64,000 nt of DNA from Harenicola maris (lineage in GTDB: Bacteria; Pseudomonadota; Alphaproteobacteria; Rhodobacterales; Rhodobacteraceae), in NCBI GenBank assembly GCA_018524345.1, contig JADQAZ010000001.1, positions 1,054,001-1,118,000 of the forward strand, written 5' to 3'. Positions 10,604 through 19,340 of this stretch are shown here, one piece after another; position 1 is the stretch's first letter, and every line of letters begins with the position of its first letter. The notes below the pieces were generated by a model that had not been told where the DNA came from, ran no database searches, and saw nothing but the letters and a program-made list of their open reading frames with translations. Both the position numbers and the translations under genes were made by a program.

Positions 10604-11386
10604 ATGACACTGGACCAGCCCGAATTGACCCTGCGCCTCGCCAGCGGAGCCGCCGATTTACGGGCGGCGCAGCGCCTGCGCTATAGGGTCTTTGTGGCCG
10701 AACTGGGCGCCGATTGCATTGATGTGGATCATGGCGCGGAACTGGAACGCGATGTCTATGACGCCCATTGCGACCACCTGATCCTTGTTGACCCCTCGGC
10801 CGAGGCGCGCGGCGATGCGGATTACGTCGTCGGCGTTTACCGCGTGATGCGCGGGGATCAGGCCAAGGCCGCAGGGGGCTTTTACTCGCGCAGCGAATAT
10901 GACCTCGCCCCCCTGATCGCCACAGGCCAGCCGCTGCTTGAACTGGGTCGGTCCTGCGTCGCGGCAGAGCATCGCGGCGGCAAGGCCCTGTTCCTGCTGT
11001 GGCAGGGCCTGGCGCAATATGTCGAAACCCATGGCATCGAAATCCTCTTCGGCGTGGCCAGCTTCCATGGCACCGACCCCGCCAAATTCGCCGCCCCCCT
11101 CAGCCTGCTGCACCACCGCCACCTCGCGCCCGAGGGCCTGCGCCCCCGCGTCATCGGCGGGTCAAGCAGCGCGATGGACCTGATGCCAATGGACCAGATC
11201 GACCGCGTCGCCGCCATGCGCGACACGCCCGCCCTGATCAAGGCCTACCTGCGCCTTGGTGGCTTTGTGGGCGAGGGGGCCTTTATCGACAGGGCCTTTA
11301 ACACCATCGATGTCTCGGTCGTGCTGGAGGCCAGCAAAATAAGCCAGAAACAAAGGGCGATCTACGCGCCGGGACGGGCCGATTGA
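10604..11386 (+). CDS. olsB: L-ornithine N-alpha-acyltransferase (OlsB-type)
   Basis: A 260-residue GNAT-like acyltransferase that transfers a 3-hydroxyacyl group from acyl-ACP to ornithine, making lyso-ornithine lipid. Family hallmarks are the early LRYRVFVAELGA, LELGRSCVAAEHRGGKALFLLWQGL in the middle, and LFGVASFHGTDP. The C-terminal LGGFVGEGAFIDRAFNTIDV is typical of OlsB. Its stop overlaps the TTG start of olsA (TTGA), so the pair is translationally coupled. Ornithine lipids replace phospholipids in many roseobacters, especially under phosphate limitation. Confidence 0.88.
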   Translation: MTLDQPELTLRLASGAADLRAAQRLRYRVFVAELGADCIDVDHGAELERDVYDAHCDHLILVDPSAEARGDADYVVGVYRVMRGDQAKAAGGFYSRSEYDLAPLIATGQPLLELGRSCVAAEHRGGKALFLLWQGLAQYVETHGIEILFGVASFHGTDPAKFAAPLSLLHHRHLAPEGLRPRVIGGSSSAMDLMPMDQIDRVAAMRDTPALIKAYLRLGGFVGEGAFIDRAFNTIDVSVVLEASKISQKQRAIYAPGRAD

Positions 11387-12225
11387 CCACCTGGATCGGC
11401 AGAGAGGAACCCGCGCCCACGCGCCTTGGCCCCGCCGCATGGGCGCGGGCGGCACTGCGCGGGCTGCCTCTGGCGCTGCTGGTCTTTGGCGGGCTGACCC
11501 TGCTGCTGCTCCTGCGCCTGATCGAACGCCCGCTCCACGGCGTCGCCCGCCCATGGACACCGCACATCACCTGTTTCGTCTGCCGCAATGCGATCCGCCT
11601 GATGGGCATCACCTACCGCACCAGCGGCACCCCGATGAAGAACGCAGGGGCCTTGGTCGCCAATCACACCAGCTGGCTCGATATCTTTGCCCTCAACGCG
11701 CCGACGCCGCTTTATTTCGTGTCAAAGGCCGAGGTCGCCGGCTGGCCCGGCATCGGCTGGCTTGCCCGCGCCACCGGCACGGTCTTTATCCGCCGCGAGC
11801 GCACGCAGGCGCGCGGGCAGGTGGCGGTGCTGGCCGAACGTCTGGCCGCAGGGCACCGCCTGCTGTTCTTTCCCGAGGGCACCTCAACAGATGGCCAGCA
11901 GGTGCTGCCCTTCAAACCGCCCCTGTTCCAACCCTATATCGACGGCATCCATGTGGATGCCCCGAAACGCGACCTCTGCGTGCAGCCCGTCACCGTGAAC
12001 TACACCGCCCCAAAGGGCGAGGAGGTCCAGTTCTACGGCTGGTGGGGGGATATGGGCTTTGGCCATCACTTCCTCAAAACCCTTGGCGCAAAACGTCAGG
12101 GCGCGATCGAGGTGATCTTTCACGCCCCCCTGACAACCAAAACCTTCGAAGGCCGCAAACAGCTTGCCAAGGCCGCAGAGGAGGCCGTGCGGAGCGCCCT
12201 TAAGCCGGGCCAGCGCCTGCCATAA
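11383..12225 (+). CDS. olsA: Lyso-ornithine lipid O-acyltransferase (PlsC family, OlsA-type)
   Basis: A 280-residue membrane-bound acyltransferase that adds the second acyl chain to lyso-ornithine lipid. One N-terminal transmembrane helix (residues 26-46) is followed by the PlsC catalytic NHTSWLD (His95, Asp100) and the substrate motif FFPEGTSTDG. It appears to start at TTG (11383), overlapping the olsB stop by 4 nt; no ATG lies nearby upstream in frame. The olsB context favours OlsA over a general 1-acylglycerol-phosphate acyltransferase. The 3' end overlaps the convergent ThiE-like gene by 26 bp. Confidence 0.87.
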   Translation: MTTWIGREEPAPTRLGPAAWARAALRGLPLALLVFGGLTLLLLLRLIERPLHGVARPWTPHITCFVCRNAIRLMGITYRTSGTPMKNAGALVANHTSWLDIFALNAPTPLYFVSKAEVAGWPGIGWLARATGTVFIRRERTQARGQVAVLAERLAAGHRLLFFPEGTSTDGQQVLPFKPPLFQPYIDGIHVDAPKRDLCVQPVTVNYTAPKGEEVQFYGWWGDMGFGHHFLKTLGAKRQGAIEVIFHAPLTTKTFEGRKQLAKAAEEAVRSALKPGQRLP

Positions 12226-12832
12226 GCTCGCCAAGTGCCTTGGCGGGGTTGTCGCGGTCCCAAATCTCGGGTCCGACACCGAAGAAATCGGTCAGCGGCG
12301 CAAGCGCCGTCACACGGCCTGCCGACAGGCCGCCCTCGGCGACCACAGGCAATTCGATCATCTGCGACCACCAGCCAAACAGGTCATCCTCGGCCAGTGT
12401 GCCATCCCCAAGGGGGGTCGGGCTGACGGGGCCAAAGGCGATGTAATCGGCGCCGGCCTCGCCCGCCGACATCCCGTCATGGCGCGAGGCGCCGCAAAAA
12501 GCGCCCACGATGGCCTCATCCCCAAGAGCCTTGCGCGCGCTGCGCACAGCCGCCGCGCCGCCCGTGGGCAGATGCACCCCGTCAAGGCCAAGCTGCTCGA
12601 CCATCTGCAAATGGCTGTCGATCACAAGGGCCACGTCGCGCTCATGGCAAATCTCGCGCAGACGGTCGGCGATCTTGGCCACCGCGCCCGCATCCTCGCT
12701 GGCCTGCACCAATCGAACGCAAGCGATCTCATGGGCATCCAGCACCGCGCCCAAATCCCCCTCAAAGCGGGAAAGCTCAAAGGCAGGCGGTGTGATCAGA
12801 TATGTCTGCGGGGCCTCAAATTGTTCTGTCAT
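12200..12832 (-). CDS. ThiE-like (thiamine phosphate synthase family) protein with altered active-site motifs
   Basis: A 210-residue TIM-barrel protein of the thiamine phosphate synthase/TenI family, recognisable from GLDGVHLPTGG, GADYIAFGPVSPTPLGDGT and LPVVAEGGLSAG. The usual N-D-R motif (substrate and Mg binding) reads I-D-S here (LVIDSH), and the usual GVHLGQ reads GVHLPT. The thiazole-phosphate loop FPTxTK is also changed. It may therefore not make thiamine phosphate; a divergent or TenI-like role is possible. No other thi gene is nearby. Confidence 0.7.
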   Translation of the reverse strand: MTEQFEAPQTYLITPPAFELSRFEGDLGAVLDAHEIACVRLVQASEDAGAVAKIADRLREICHERDVALVIDSHLQMVEQLGLDGVHLPTGGAAAVRSARKALGDEAIVGAFCGASRHDGMSAGEAGADYIAFGPVSPTPLGDGTLAEDDLFGWWSQMIELPVVAEGGLSAGRVTALAPLTDFFGVGPEIWDRDNPAKALGELMAGAGPA

Positions 12833-12955
12833 GGCCCTTCTCCCGGGGATTTATGCGTTGCCCGGCGTATTTAGCGCGGCTTTGCACCGCTTGCACGTCT
12901 TTTGTCGCCCCGCTAAAGGCGGATGCGTATTTCCATGCATCAAAGGTATGTCCAA

Positions 12956-13696
12956 ATGACCCCGCAACCCAGCTTTGTCCTCGTCCGCCCGCAAATGGGC
13001 GAAAACATCGGCGGGGCCGCGCGTGCGATGCTCAACTTCGGGCTGGAGCGGATGCGCGTGGTCGCGCCCCGCGACGGCTGGCCCAATGAACGCGCCGTCG
13101 CCATGGCCAGCGGCGCAGGCCGCGTGCTGGATGCGGCGGGGCTTTATGACAGCCTGCCAGAGGCGATTGGCGACTGCGCCCATGTCTATGCCACCACCGC
13201 GCGGGCGCGCGGGCTGACCAAACCGGTGATGACACCAGAGCAAGCCATGGCCGATGCCCACCGGCGCATTAAAGCGGGGCAGAACGTCGCCGTCCTCTTT
13301 GGCCCCGAACGCTCGGGGCTGGAGAACGAGGACGTCGCCCGCGCCCAGACCATCATCACCGTGCCGGTGAACCCCGAGTTCTTCTCCCTGAACCTCGCGC
13401 AATGCGTGCTGCTGACGGCCTATGAATTCGCCCGCGGGGCAGGGGCCGAGGCCCCCTTTGACGCCGACGCAGACCCCGCCACGGCGATCGAGCGCGAAAA
13501 GCTCGGCGATCACTACGAGGCCGAACTGGACGAGGCAGGCTTCTTCTTCCCCGAAACCAAAGCTCCGGGGATGAAGCTGACCCTGCGCAACATGTGGGGC
13601 CGCCTGCCGCTGACCCGCGCCGATATCCAAACCCTGCACGGCGCCCTGCGACAGCTCAAAAGGCATGCGGCCAAGGGGCGCGGGGACCAAGACTAA
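12956..13696 (+). CDS. trmJ: RNA 2'-O-methyltransferase, SPOUT class, TrmJ/TrmH group 1
   Basis: A 246-residue AdoMet-dependent enzyme. It carries the SPOUT knot motifs: FVLVRPQMGENIGGAARAML at the N-terminus, VLFGPERSGLENED, and VNPEFFSLNLAQCVLL. Group 1 proteins of this type (TrmJ) methylate the 2'-OH at position 32 in tRNA. I used the ATG at 12956 because an AAAGG lies upstream and the family start aligns here; an in-frame ATG at 12923 would add 11 residues. It is followed 60 bp later by ctaA. Confidence 0.82.
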   Translation: MTPQPSFVLVRPQMGENIGGAARAMLNFGLERMRVVAPRDGWPNERAVAMASGAGRVLDAAGLYDSLPEAIGDCAHVYATTARARGLTKPVMTPEQAMADAHRRIKAGQNVAVLFGPERSGLENEDVARAQTIITVPVNPEFFSLNLAQCVLLTAYEFARGAGAEAPFDADADPATAIEREKLGDHYEAELDEAGFFFPETKAPGMKLTLRNMWGRLPLTRADIQTLHGALRQLKRHAAKGRGDQD

Positions 13697-13756
13697 GCCA
13701 GCCCTTGATGCCGCCCAGACCCAAGGCTAGGTCATAGCAAAGCAAAAGGGGAACCC

Positions 13757-14905
13757 ATGGCCCAGAAACGTTCGATCTTCGAGGATGTCACAGGCGAAAC
13801 CACCACGCCGCAGGCCCCCACACCGGGCCTGATCGACCGCGCCGCCAAAACCGCGCCGCGCGCGATGCGCCTTTGGCTGGTGCTGCTCTTTGCGCTGGTG
13901 GCGGTGATGATCCTTGTCGGCGGGCTCACCCGCCTGACGGACAGCGGGCTGTCGATCACCGAATGGAACGTGATCAAAGGCGCCGTGCCCCCGATGAATG
14001 AGGCCGCATGGCTGGTTGAGTTCGAGAAATACAAAACCATTCCGGAATACGAGCTTCAGAACAAGGGCATGGCCCTGTCAGAGTTCAAACAGATCTATTG
14101 GTGGGAATGGGGCCACCGCCAGCTTGGCCGCGTGATCGGCCTTGTCTGGGCGCTCGGCTTCTTCGCTTTCCTTATCGCCCGCCGCATCCCCACGGGCTGG
14201 ACGGGCAAGCTCCTGCTCCTTGGCGTCTTGGGCGGGGTGCAGGGGGCGATCGGCTGGTGGATGGTCTCCTCGGGGCTGACCGGCACCATGCTCGACGTGG
14301 CCTCCTACCGGCTGGCGCTGCACCTTGGCATCGCCTTCCTGATCCTCGGCTTCCTGACATGGTTCATCATGGAACTCACCCGCGGGTCCCGCGACCTCCT
14401 TCAGGCCCGCCGCATGCGCGAGCGTAAACTTTTCTCCATGTCCACGGGGCTGCTGCATGTGACAGGCATCCAGATCCTGCTCGGCGCGCTTGTCGCGGGC
14501 ATCGACGCGGGGCGCACCTATTCGGACTGGCCGCTGATGGCAGGGGGCTTTTTCCCGCCCGATCCGTTCTCTATCACGCCGATCTGGCGCAACTTCTTCG
14601 AGGACGCAGGCCTGGTGCAGTTCATCCACCGCATCTGGGCCTATCTGCTGCTGGCCTTCGGCATTGTGGTCTGGGCCCGCGGCCGCCGCTCGGCCCATGG
14701 CCGCACGCGGCGCGCCTTCCACGCTGTGCTGGCGATGCTGCTGGCGCAGGCGGTGATCGGCATCGCCACGGTGATGATGGCGGCCCCATGGCATATCGCG
14801 ATCATCCACCAAGGCGGCGCGATCCTTCTGTGGGTGCTGATCCTGCGGGCAAGATTCCTGGCGGGCTATCCCATGGCCGCATCTGTGCGAGAGGGCACCA
14901 AATAA
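13757..14905 (+). CDS. ctaA: Heme A synthase (COX15/CtaA)
   Basis: A 382-residue inner-membrane enzyme that oxidises the C8 methyl of heme O to a formyl group, producing heme A for aa3 oxidases. About eight transmembrane helices are visible. Histidine candidates for heme binding sit in GHRQLGRVIG, LALHLGIAF, QFIHRIWAYLL and AIIHQGGAILL. The early VGGLTRLTDSGLSITEWNVI is the strong family signature. AAAAGGGGA precedes the ATG. The M32 carboxypeptidase gene begins 1 bp after the stop. Confidence 0.95.
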   Translation: MAQKRSIFEDVTGETTTPQAPTPGLIDRAAKTAPRAMRLWLVLLFALVAVMILVGGLTRLTDSGLSITEWNVIKGAVPPMNEAAWLVEFEKYKTIPEYELQNKGMALSEFKQIYWWEWGHRQLGRVIGLVWALGFFAFLIARRIPTGWTGKLLLLGVLGGVQGAIGWWMVSSGLTGTMLDVASYRLALHLGIAFLILGFLTWFIMELTRGSRDLLQARRMRERKLFSMSTGLLHVTGIQILLGALVAGIDAGRTYSDWPLMAGGFFPPDPFSITPIWRNFFEDAGLVQFIHRIWAYLLLAFGIVVWARGRRSAHGRTRRAFHAVLAMLLAQAVIGIATVMMAAPWHIAIIHQGGAILLWVLILRARFLAGYPMAASVREGTK

Positions 14906-14906
14906 C

Positions 14907-16370
14907 ATGAGCAGCTATTCCGACCTGATGGATTTCACCCGCGAAACCGCGGCCCTGTCCCTGATCCTTGACCGCCTCGGCTGGGACATGGAAACCACCA
15001 TGCCCAAGGGCGCCGCCGGTCAGCGCAGCGAAGAAATCGCCGCGCTCGAGGGGGTGATCCACGCCCGCCGCGCCGATGCCCGGGTGGGCGACTGGCTGGC
15101 AGGGGCCGAGAATGACCCCGAGGCCGACCCCGCCCAACTGCGCGAAATCAAGCGCAGCTTTGAGCGCGCCACCAAGGTGCCCGGCGATCTGGCCGCCGAA
15201 ATCGCCCGCTCCGTCGCGCTCGCCCATAACGTCTGGGCCGAGGCCCGCGCCTCCGAGGATTTCGCCGGTTTCGCCCCCACGCTGGAGCGTATCTTTGACC
15301 TGCGCCGGCAAGAGGCCACGGCCCTGACCTCGGGCGACCTCTATGATGCGCTGCTGAATGACTATGAACCCGGCGCAACAGGGCAAAGCATCGCCGCCAT
15401 GTTCGACGCCCTGCGCGGCCCCACCGTTGACCTGATCGATCGCATCAAGGGCGCGGATCAACCCAAAGCCCTGTCGGGCCATTGGGACGCCGAGAAGCAA
15501 ATGGAATTCTCCGCCAAACTGGCAGAGGTCTTTACCTATGATATGAGCCACGGCCGCATCGACCGCGCCGTGCATCCCTTCTCCTCCGGCTCCGGCAAAG
15601 ACGTGCGCATCACCACCCGCACGGACGAGGCCGCCCCACTCGATTGCTTCTATTCCACGGTGCATGAGGTCGGCCACGCGGTCTATGAGCAGAACGTGCG
15701 CGACGATCTGGGCCTCACGGCCCTCGGCCGCGGCGTGTCCCTTGGTATCCACGAAAGCCAAAGCCGGATGTTCGAAAACCAACTGGGCCGCAGCCGCGCC
15801 TTCTGCAGCTGGCTCGGGCCCCAGATGGCAGAGGCCTTCGGCCATGACCTCGGCGATGCCGATGCCTTCTACGGCGCGGTCAACCGCGTGACCCCCGGCT
15901 TCATCCGGACAGAGGCGGACGAGCTGCATTACAACCTCCACGTCATGCTCCGCTTTGATCTCGAACGCGCCTTGCTGCGCGGCGATCTGGCGGTGACTGA
16001 CCTGCCAGAGGCGTGGAACACAAGGTTCAAGGCCGATTTCGGCGCCGAGGTGCCCAGCCCTTCCAAGGGCTGTTTGCAGGATGTGCACTGGTCCTTCGGG
16101 TTGATCGGCTATTTCCCGACCTATACCCTTGGCAATGTCTACGCAGGCTGCCTGCACGAGGCCCTGCGCGCCGATCTGCCGGATCTCGACGCCGATCTCG
16201 CAGCGGGCCAACCGGCCCCTGCGATCGACTGGCTGAAGGAACGCGTCCACCAACACGGTGCCTCCCGCCTGCCAGCGCAGATCATCCGTGACGCCACCGG
16301 CGCCGCCCCAACAGAGGCTCCGCTGCTCGCCTATCTGAACACCAAGTTCTCCGGGATCTACAACCTGTAA
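14907..16370 (+). CDS. Metallocarboxypeptidase, M32 (Taq) family
   Basis: A 487-residue cytoplasmic zinc carboxypeptidase that trims C-terminal residues from peptides. The zinc site HEVGH is at residues 253-257, with further family motifs GIHESQSRMFEN (third ligand Glu region), HYNLHVMLRFDLE and WSFGLIGYFPTYTLGN. Length is close to the family norm of about 500. It is nearly contiguous with ctaA, so they may share a transcript, although no functional link is known. Confidence 0.93.
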   Translation: MSSYSDLMDFTRETAALSLILDRLGWDMETTMPKGAAGQRSEEIAALEGVIHARRADARVGDWLAGAENDPEADPAQLREIKRSFERATKVPGDLAAEIARSVALAHNVWAEARASEDFAGFAPTLERIFDLRRQEATALTSGDLYDALLNDYEPGATGQSIAAMFDALRGPTVDLIDRIKGADQPKALSGHWDAEKQMEFSAKLAEVFTYDMSHGRIDRAVHPFSSGSGKDVRITTRTDEAAPLDCFYSTVHEVGHAVYEQNVRDDLGLTALGRGVSLGIHESQSRMFENQLGRSRAFCSWLGPQMAEAFGHDLGDADAFYGAVNRVTPGFIRTEADELHYNLHVMLRFDLERALLRGDLAVTDLPEAWNTRFKADFGAEVPSPSKGCLQDVHWSFGLIGYFPTYTLGNVYAGCLHEALRADLPDLDADLAAGQPAPAIDWLKERVHQHGASRLPAQIIRDATGAAPTEAPLLAYLNTKFSGIYNL

Positions 16371-16436
16371 CCCACAGGGCAGGGCGCACTCCCGCCTCGG
16401 CCCCTGGCCTAAAGGCCCTGTGCCTCGTTGGGCCCG

Positions 16437-16469
16437 GCGCAGGCAAGCCCGAAGGGGGCTTGCCTGCGC
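16437..16469. repeat. Perfect 14-bp inverted repeat
   Basis: GCGCAGGCAAGCCC and its exact complement are separated by GAAGG, between the M32 gene and the thioesterase gene. No T-run follows on either side, so a classical intrinsic terminator is unlikely, although it could still define the mRNA 3' end. Confidence 0.7.
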
Positions 16470-16518
16470 GGCGCATATTCGCAAAGCTGCGCTACACCGC
16501 AAGCGGAGGAGGCGCGCG

Positions 16519-16950
16519 ATGGCACAGGCTGGATTGGACGTGGCGGGGCTGACCGCTTTTTTGCAGGCCGAGTTCCCGCAGGTCTGCGATGACTTCGCGG
16601 TCGAGGAGGTGACGGAGGAGGGGGTTATTGTCCGCCTTGTCACGGCGGAGAGGCACCTGCGCCCGGGCGGCACGGTCTCTGGCCCCACCATGTTCGCTCT
16701 GGCCGATGTGGGCATGTATCTGGCGATCCTGTCGCGCCTCGGCCCCGTAGCCCTCGCCGTGACCACCAATTGTTCCATCGACTTCATGCGCAAGCCGGAG
16801 GCAGGCCGCGACCTGATCTCTGAGACCCGCATCCACAAACTTGGCCGCTCCCTCGCCGTGGGGGATGTGTTGATCCGCTCCGAGGGCATGGAGGCCCTCG
16901 TTGCCCGCGCCTCCCTCACCTATGCGATCCCGCCGGAGCGGGCGGGCTGA
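16519..16950 (+). CDS. PaaI-family hotdog thioesterase
   Basis: A 143-residue single-domain hotdog protein. The central helix region HLRPGGTVSGPTMFALADVGM matches the PaaI/YbgC-like thioesterases, which hydrolyse acyl- or aryl-CoA thioesters. The later strands TTNCSIDFMRKPEAGRDL and HKLGRSLAVGDVLI are also typical. GGAGGA stands 8 nt before the ATG at 16519. The substrate is unknown, and no phenylacetate genes are nearby. Confidence 0.8.
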   Translation: MAQAGLDVAGLTAFLQAEFPQVCDDFAVEEVTEEGVIVRLVTAERHLRPGGTVSGPTMFALADVGMYLAILSRLGPVALAVTTNCSIDFMRKPEAGRDLISETRIHKLGRSLAVGDVLIRSEGMEALVARASLTYAIPPERAG

Positions 16951-17161
16951 AGCGGCGGCGTGCGAGGCCCGCATCTGGTTTCATCTAAGGGGCGGGGTGA
17001 AAAACGGGGGCAAAGGGAGCTGAAATCATGGGGTAAAATAATACCTTAATTTCATTCCATTGTTTTCAAACGGTTTTTACCCGCAAATCCCCCTTGATCT
17101 ATCACGCGAAGTCTTTAGAACACCCCAATCAATACGAACCTCCACCCACCCGAGGACTGAA

Positions 17162-17623
17162 ATGAAAACTTTTACCGCTACTCCTGCGGATATCGACAAG
17201 AAATGGATCATCGTCGACGCTGAAGGCGTCGTCCTTGGCCGTCTTGCCTCGATCATCGCAATGCGCCTGCGCGGCAAGCACAAGGCCAGCTTCACCCCGC
17301 ACATGGATATGGGCGACAACGTGATTGTCATCAACGCTGACAAAATCCAGCTGACCGGCAAGAAACGCGACAAGCCTAACTACTGGCACACCGGCTATCC
17401 GGGCGGCATCAAATCCCGCTCCACTGGCCAGATCCTTGAGGGCAAGTTCCCCGAGCGCGTCGTGACCCAAGCGGTCAAGCGTATGCTGCCGGGCAACAAA
17501 CTGTCCCGTCAGGTGATGACCAACCTGCGCGTCTATGCAGGCACAGAGCATCCCCATGAGGCACAAAACCCCGAAGTTCTGGACGTTAAGTCCATGAACA
17601 AGAAAAACACGCGGGAGGGCTAA
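17162..17623 (+). CDS. rplM: 50S ribosomal protein L13
   Basis: A 153-residue uL13, beginning [20 protein letters not shown], with the conserved [18 protein letters not shown] and [19 protein letters not shown]. It is an early-assembling 23S rRNA-binding protein. The ATG at 17162 follows GAGGACTGA; the upstream AT-rich 200 bp is likely to hold the promoter. rpsI follows after 3 bp, the standard rplM-rpsI operon. Confidence 0.97.
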   Translation: MKTFTATPADIDKKWIIVDAEGVVLGRLASIIAMRLRGKHKASFTPHMDMGDNVIVINADKIQLTGKKRDKPNYWHTGYPGGIKSRSTGQILEGKFPERVVTQAVKRMLPGNKLSRQVMTNLRVYAGTEHPHEAQNPEVLDVKSMNKKNTREG

Positions 17624-17626
17624 TCA

Positions 17627-18121
17627 ATGGCCGATCAAGTAAACTCTCTGGAAGAGCTGGGCACAGTTGCCGAAGGCGTTGAAGCAGTTGCTGCGGTTGA
17701 AATCGCTGCACCGCGCGAGCCTGTCCGCGACGAGCTGGGCCGTTCCTACGCCACCGGCAAACGTAAAGACGCGGTCGCCCGTGTCTGGATCAAGCCCGGT
17801 TCCGGCAAGGTCACCGTCAACGGCAAAGAGATGGACACATATTTTGCCCGTCCCGTTCTGCAGTTGATCCTGCGTCAGCCTATGCAGGTTGCCGGCGTTG
17901 AAGGCGAATTCGACGTGATGGCGACTGTTAAAGGCGGCGGCCTGACTGGTCAGGCCGGTGCGGTCAAGCACGGCATCTCCAAAGCCCTGCAACTCTATGA
18001 GCCCTCCCTACGCGGCGCTCTTAAGGCTGCTGGCTTCCTCACACGCGACAGCCGCGTTGTTGAGCGTAAGAAATACGGTAAGGCCAAAGCGCGTAAGAGC
18101 TTCCAGTTCTCCAAGCGTTAA
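17627..18121 (+). CDS. rpsI: 30S ribosomal protein S9
   Basis: A 164-residue uS9. The first 38 residues are an acidic alphaproteobacterial extension. The core then starts at [17 protein letters not shown] and ends in the basic tail [11 protein letters not shown], whose last residues contact P-site tRNA. It is co-transcribed with rplM and closed by a strong intrinsic terminator. Confidence 0.97.
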   Translation: MADQVNSLEELGTVAEGVEAVAAVEIAAPREPVRDELGRSYATGKRKDAVARVWIKPGSGKVTVNGKEMDTYFARPVLQLILRQPMQVAGVEGEFDVMATVKGGGLTGQAGAVKHGISKALQLYEPSLRGALKAAGFLTRDSRVVERKKYGKAKARKSFQFSKR

Positions 18122-18139
18122 GCGTTACGACAATTTTGG

Positions 18140-18175
18140 AAAAGGGCGCGGGCCGCAGGGCACGCGCCCTTTTTC
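18140..18175 (+). terminator. Rho-independent terminator after rpsI
   Basis: AAAAGGGCGCG pairs with CGCGCCCTTTT, with an intervening loop of 12 nt, and the T-run is part of the 3' arm. It ends the rplM-rpsI operon 18 bp after the stop. Confidence 0.88.
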
Positions 18176-18282
18176 TATGGCATCACATGTTTCTATGGCA
18201 TTGCAGGGCGCAGCGCCGGGTTTCACGTTGCGCCGCGGGCAGGGGGCTTTTAGCCTTGCGCCGAACCAAAGGGGGGCAAGAC

Positions 18283-19038
18283 ATGAAACACCACGCTGCG
18301 GCTCTGGCCGTCACCCTCGCCCTGATCCCGCCCATAGCCATGGCGCAGGCCGTGCTTGAGGGGCAGCTTGACCGCGGCGTCGCCTGCGCGGGCCGCCTGG
18401 CCGAGGGCGGCTTTGAAAAGGTGCGGCGTGATGGCGGCGATTGCGGCTTTGTCGCCGGTTACTGCATGGCCCTTGGCATGGATGCCAATGCAACGGTGCC
18501 GGACAGCTGCCTGCTGGTCCTCGAAACCCTCGAGAAAGACGCGGAGCTTGAACCCTTCGTGCGCGGCCGCATTACGGCCCGCATGCGCGTGGACTTTGCC
18601 GCAGGGGCAGGGCGCATCGTGATCGATGGCGCCCAATCCGGCGCGCCCGCTGCCAGTGCAACTGCCATTGCGGTGACCCCCGCCAAACCCACAACCGCCC
18701 CGCAAAGCCAGTTCAACGCTGGTGCCTCCACCAAGGGCCAGTGCCGAATCGCCGAGGTTGACGGCAGCGGCGTGCAGGACCTTGAGGCCTGCTTCAAACT
18801 GGTCAAATCCTGCGATGCGGAGGCCGGGACCTGCGCGCTGGAATTCGTCTGGCCCTCCGGCTCGCGCACCTCGGTCACGGCCAAGGGCCCGCGCCTCGAT
18901 GGCGCAACGGAAATCAACGGCACGCCCACAGAGGCCAACCCGGACCTGCGCAAACCGCAAAGCGAAAGTGACCCGCTGGAATGCGCCTTCTCCGGCAAAT
19001 CCAAGAAGGCCTTTTGCTTCACCTCCACAGGGTTTTAA
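18283..19038 (+). CDS. Exported cysteine-rich protein, function unknown
   Basis: A 251-residue protein with a signal peptide (MKHHAAALAVTLALIPPIAMAQA). The mature part has about ten cysteines, many paired (DCGFVAGYC, LEACFKLVKSC, GTCALEF, PLECAF, AFCF), which suggests disulfide bonding in the periplasm. An Ala/Thr/Pro-rich linker near residues 120-145 separates two halves. No family was recognised. The start was placed at 18283 because it gives a complete signal peptide and follows AAAGGGGGG; the longer frame upstream runs back through the rpsI terminator. Confidence 0.6.
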   Translation: MKHHAAALAVTLALIPPIAMAQAVLEGQLDRGVACAGRLAEGGFEKVRRDGGDCGFVAGYCMALGMDANATVPDSCLLVLETLEKDAELEPFVRGRITARMRVDFAAGAGRIVIDGAQSGAPAASATAIAVTPAKPTTAPQSQFNAGASTKGQCRIAEVDGSGVQDLEACFKLVKSCDAEAGTCALEFVWPSGSRTSVTAKGPRLDGATEINGTPTEANPDLRKPQSESDPLECAFSGKSKKAFCFTSTGF

Positions 19039-19167
19039 TCATGAAAGAGCGGGCGATTCCCTGCGCGCATAGGCAGGCAGGGCACAGACCGTTCGCAGGG
19101 GAAACCCACTGAAACCTCAGGAAACCTCGCAAACACAGAAGTGTGACTGCCCTTTAGGACAGCGTTA

Positions 19168-19248
19168 TTGACGCAGTAACCTTTTTCCCCTACATTTAAG
19201 ACTGATCTCCAGGGGCGTGCAGAATTACTGCACGCCCCGTTGATTTTT
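19168..19248 (+). ncRNA. Candidate very short RNA or orphan promoter-terminator unit
   Basis: A sigma70-like promoter TTGACG (19168-19173), a 17-nt spacer and TACATT (19191-19196) is followed within about 15 nt by a perfect 11-bp stem (GGGGCGTGCAG / CTGCACGCCCC, 19212-19238) and a GTTGATTTTT tail. Transcription would give an RNA of about 45 nt. Alternatively the hairpin only terminates the upstream exported-protein gene. The rest of 19039-19340 has no gene that I can support. Confidence 0.4.
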
Positions 19249-19297
19249 CTGGCCCCCCGCACAACCACCCCAACAAGCCGCGCATCGCGGGCTTAAA

Positions 19298-19316
19298 GAA
19301 TTTTCGCCGAAAATTC
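19298..19316. repeat. Short palindrome GAATTTTC-GCC-GAAAATTC
   Basis: An 8-bp perfect inverted repeat with a 3-nt loop, in the spacer before the 3' end of the TetR gene. The same design (AAATTTTC-GCA-GAAAATTT) recurs at 36549-36567. Confidence 0.6.
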
Positions 19317-19340
19317 TCGTCCAGCCGCAGGCGGCGGGGG

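Noticed and set aside
14802-16919. A 705-codon reverse-strand ORF opposite the M32 carboxypeptidase gene
   Set aside because: The forward strand has a complete, motif-bearing enzyme. Long antisense frames are common in GC-rich DNA, and this one has no recognisable protein.
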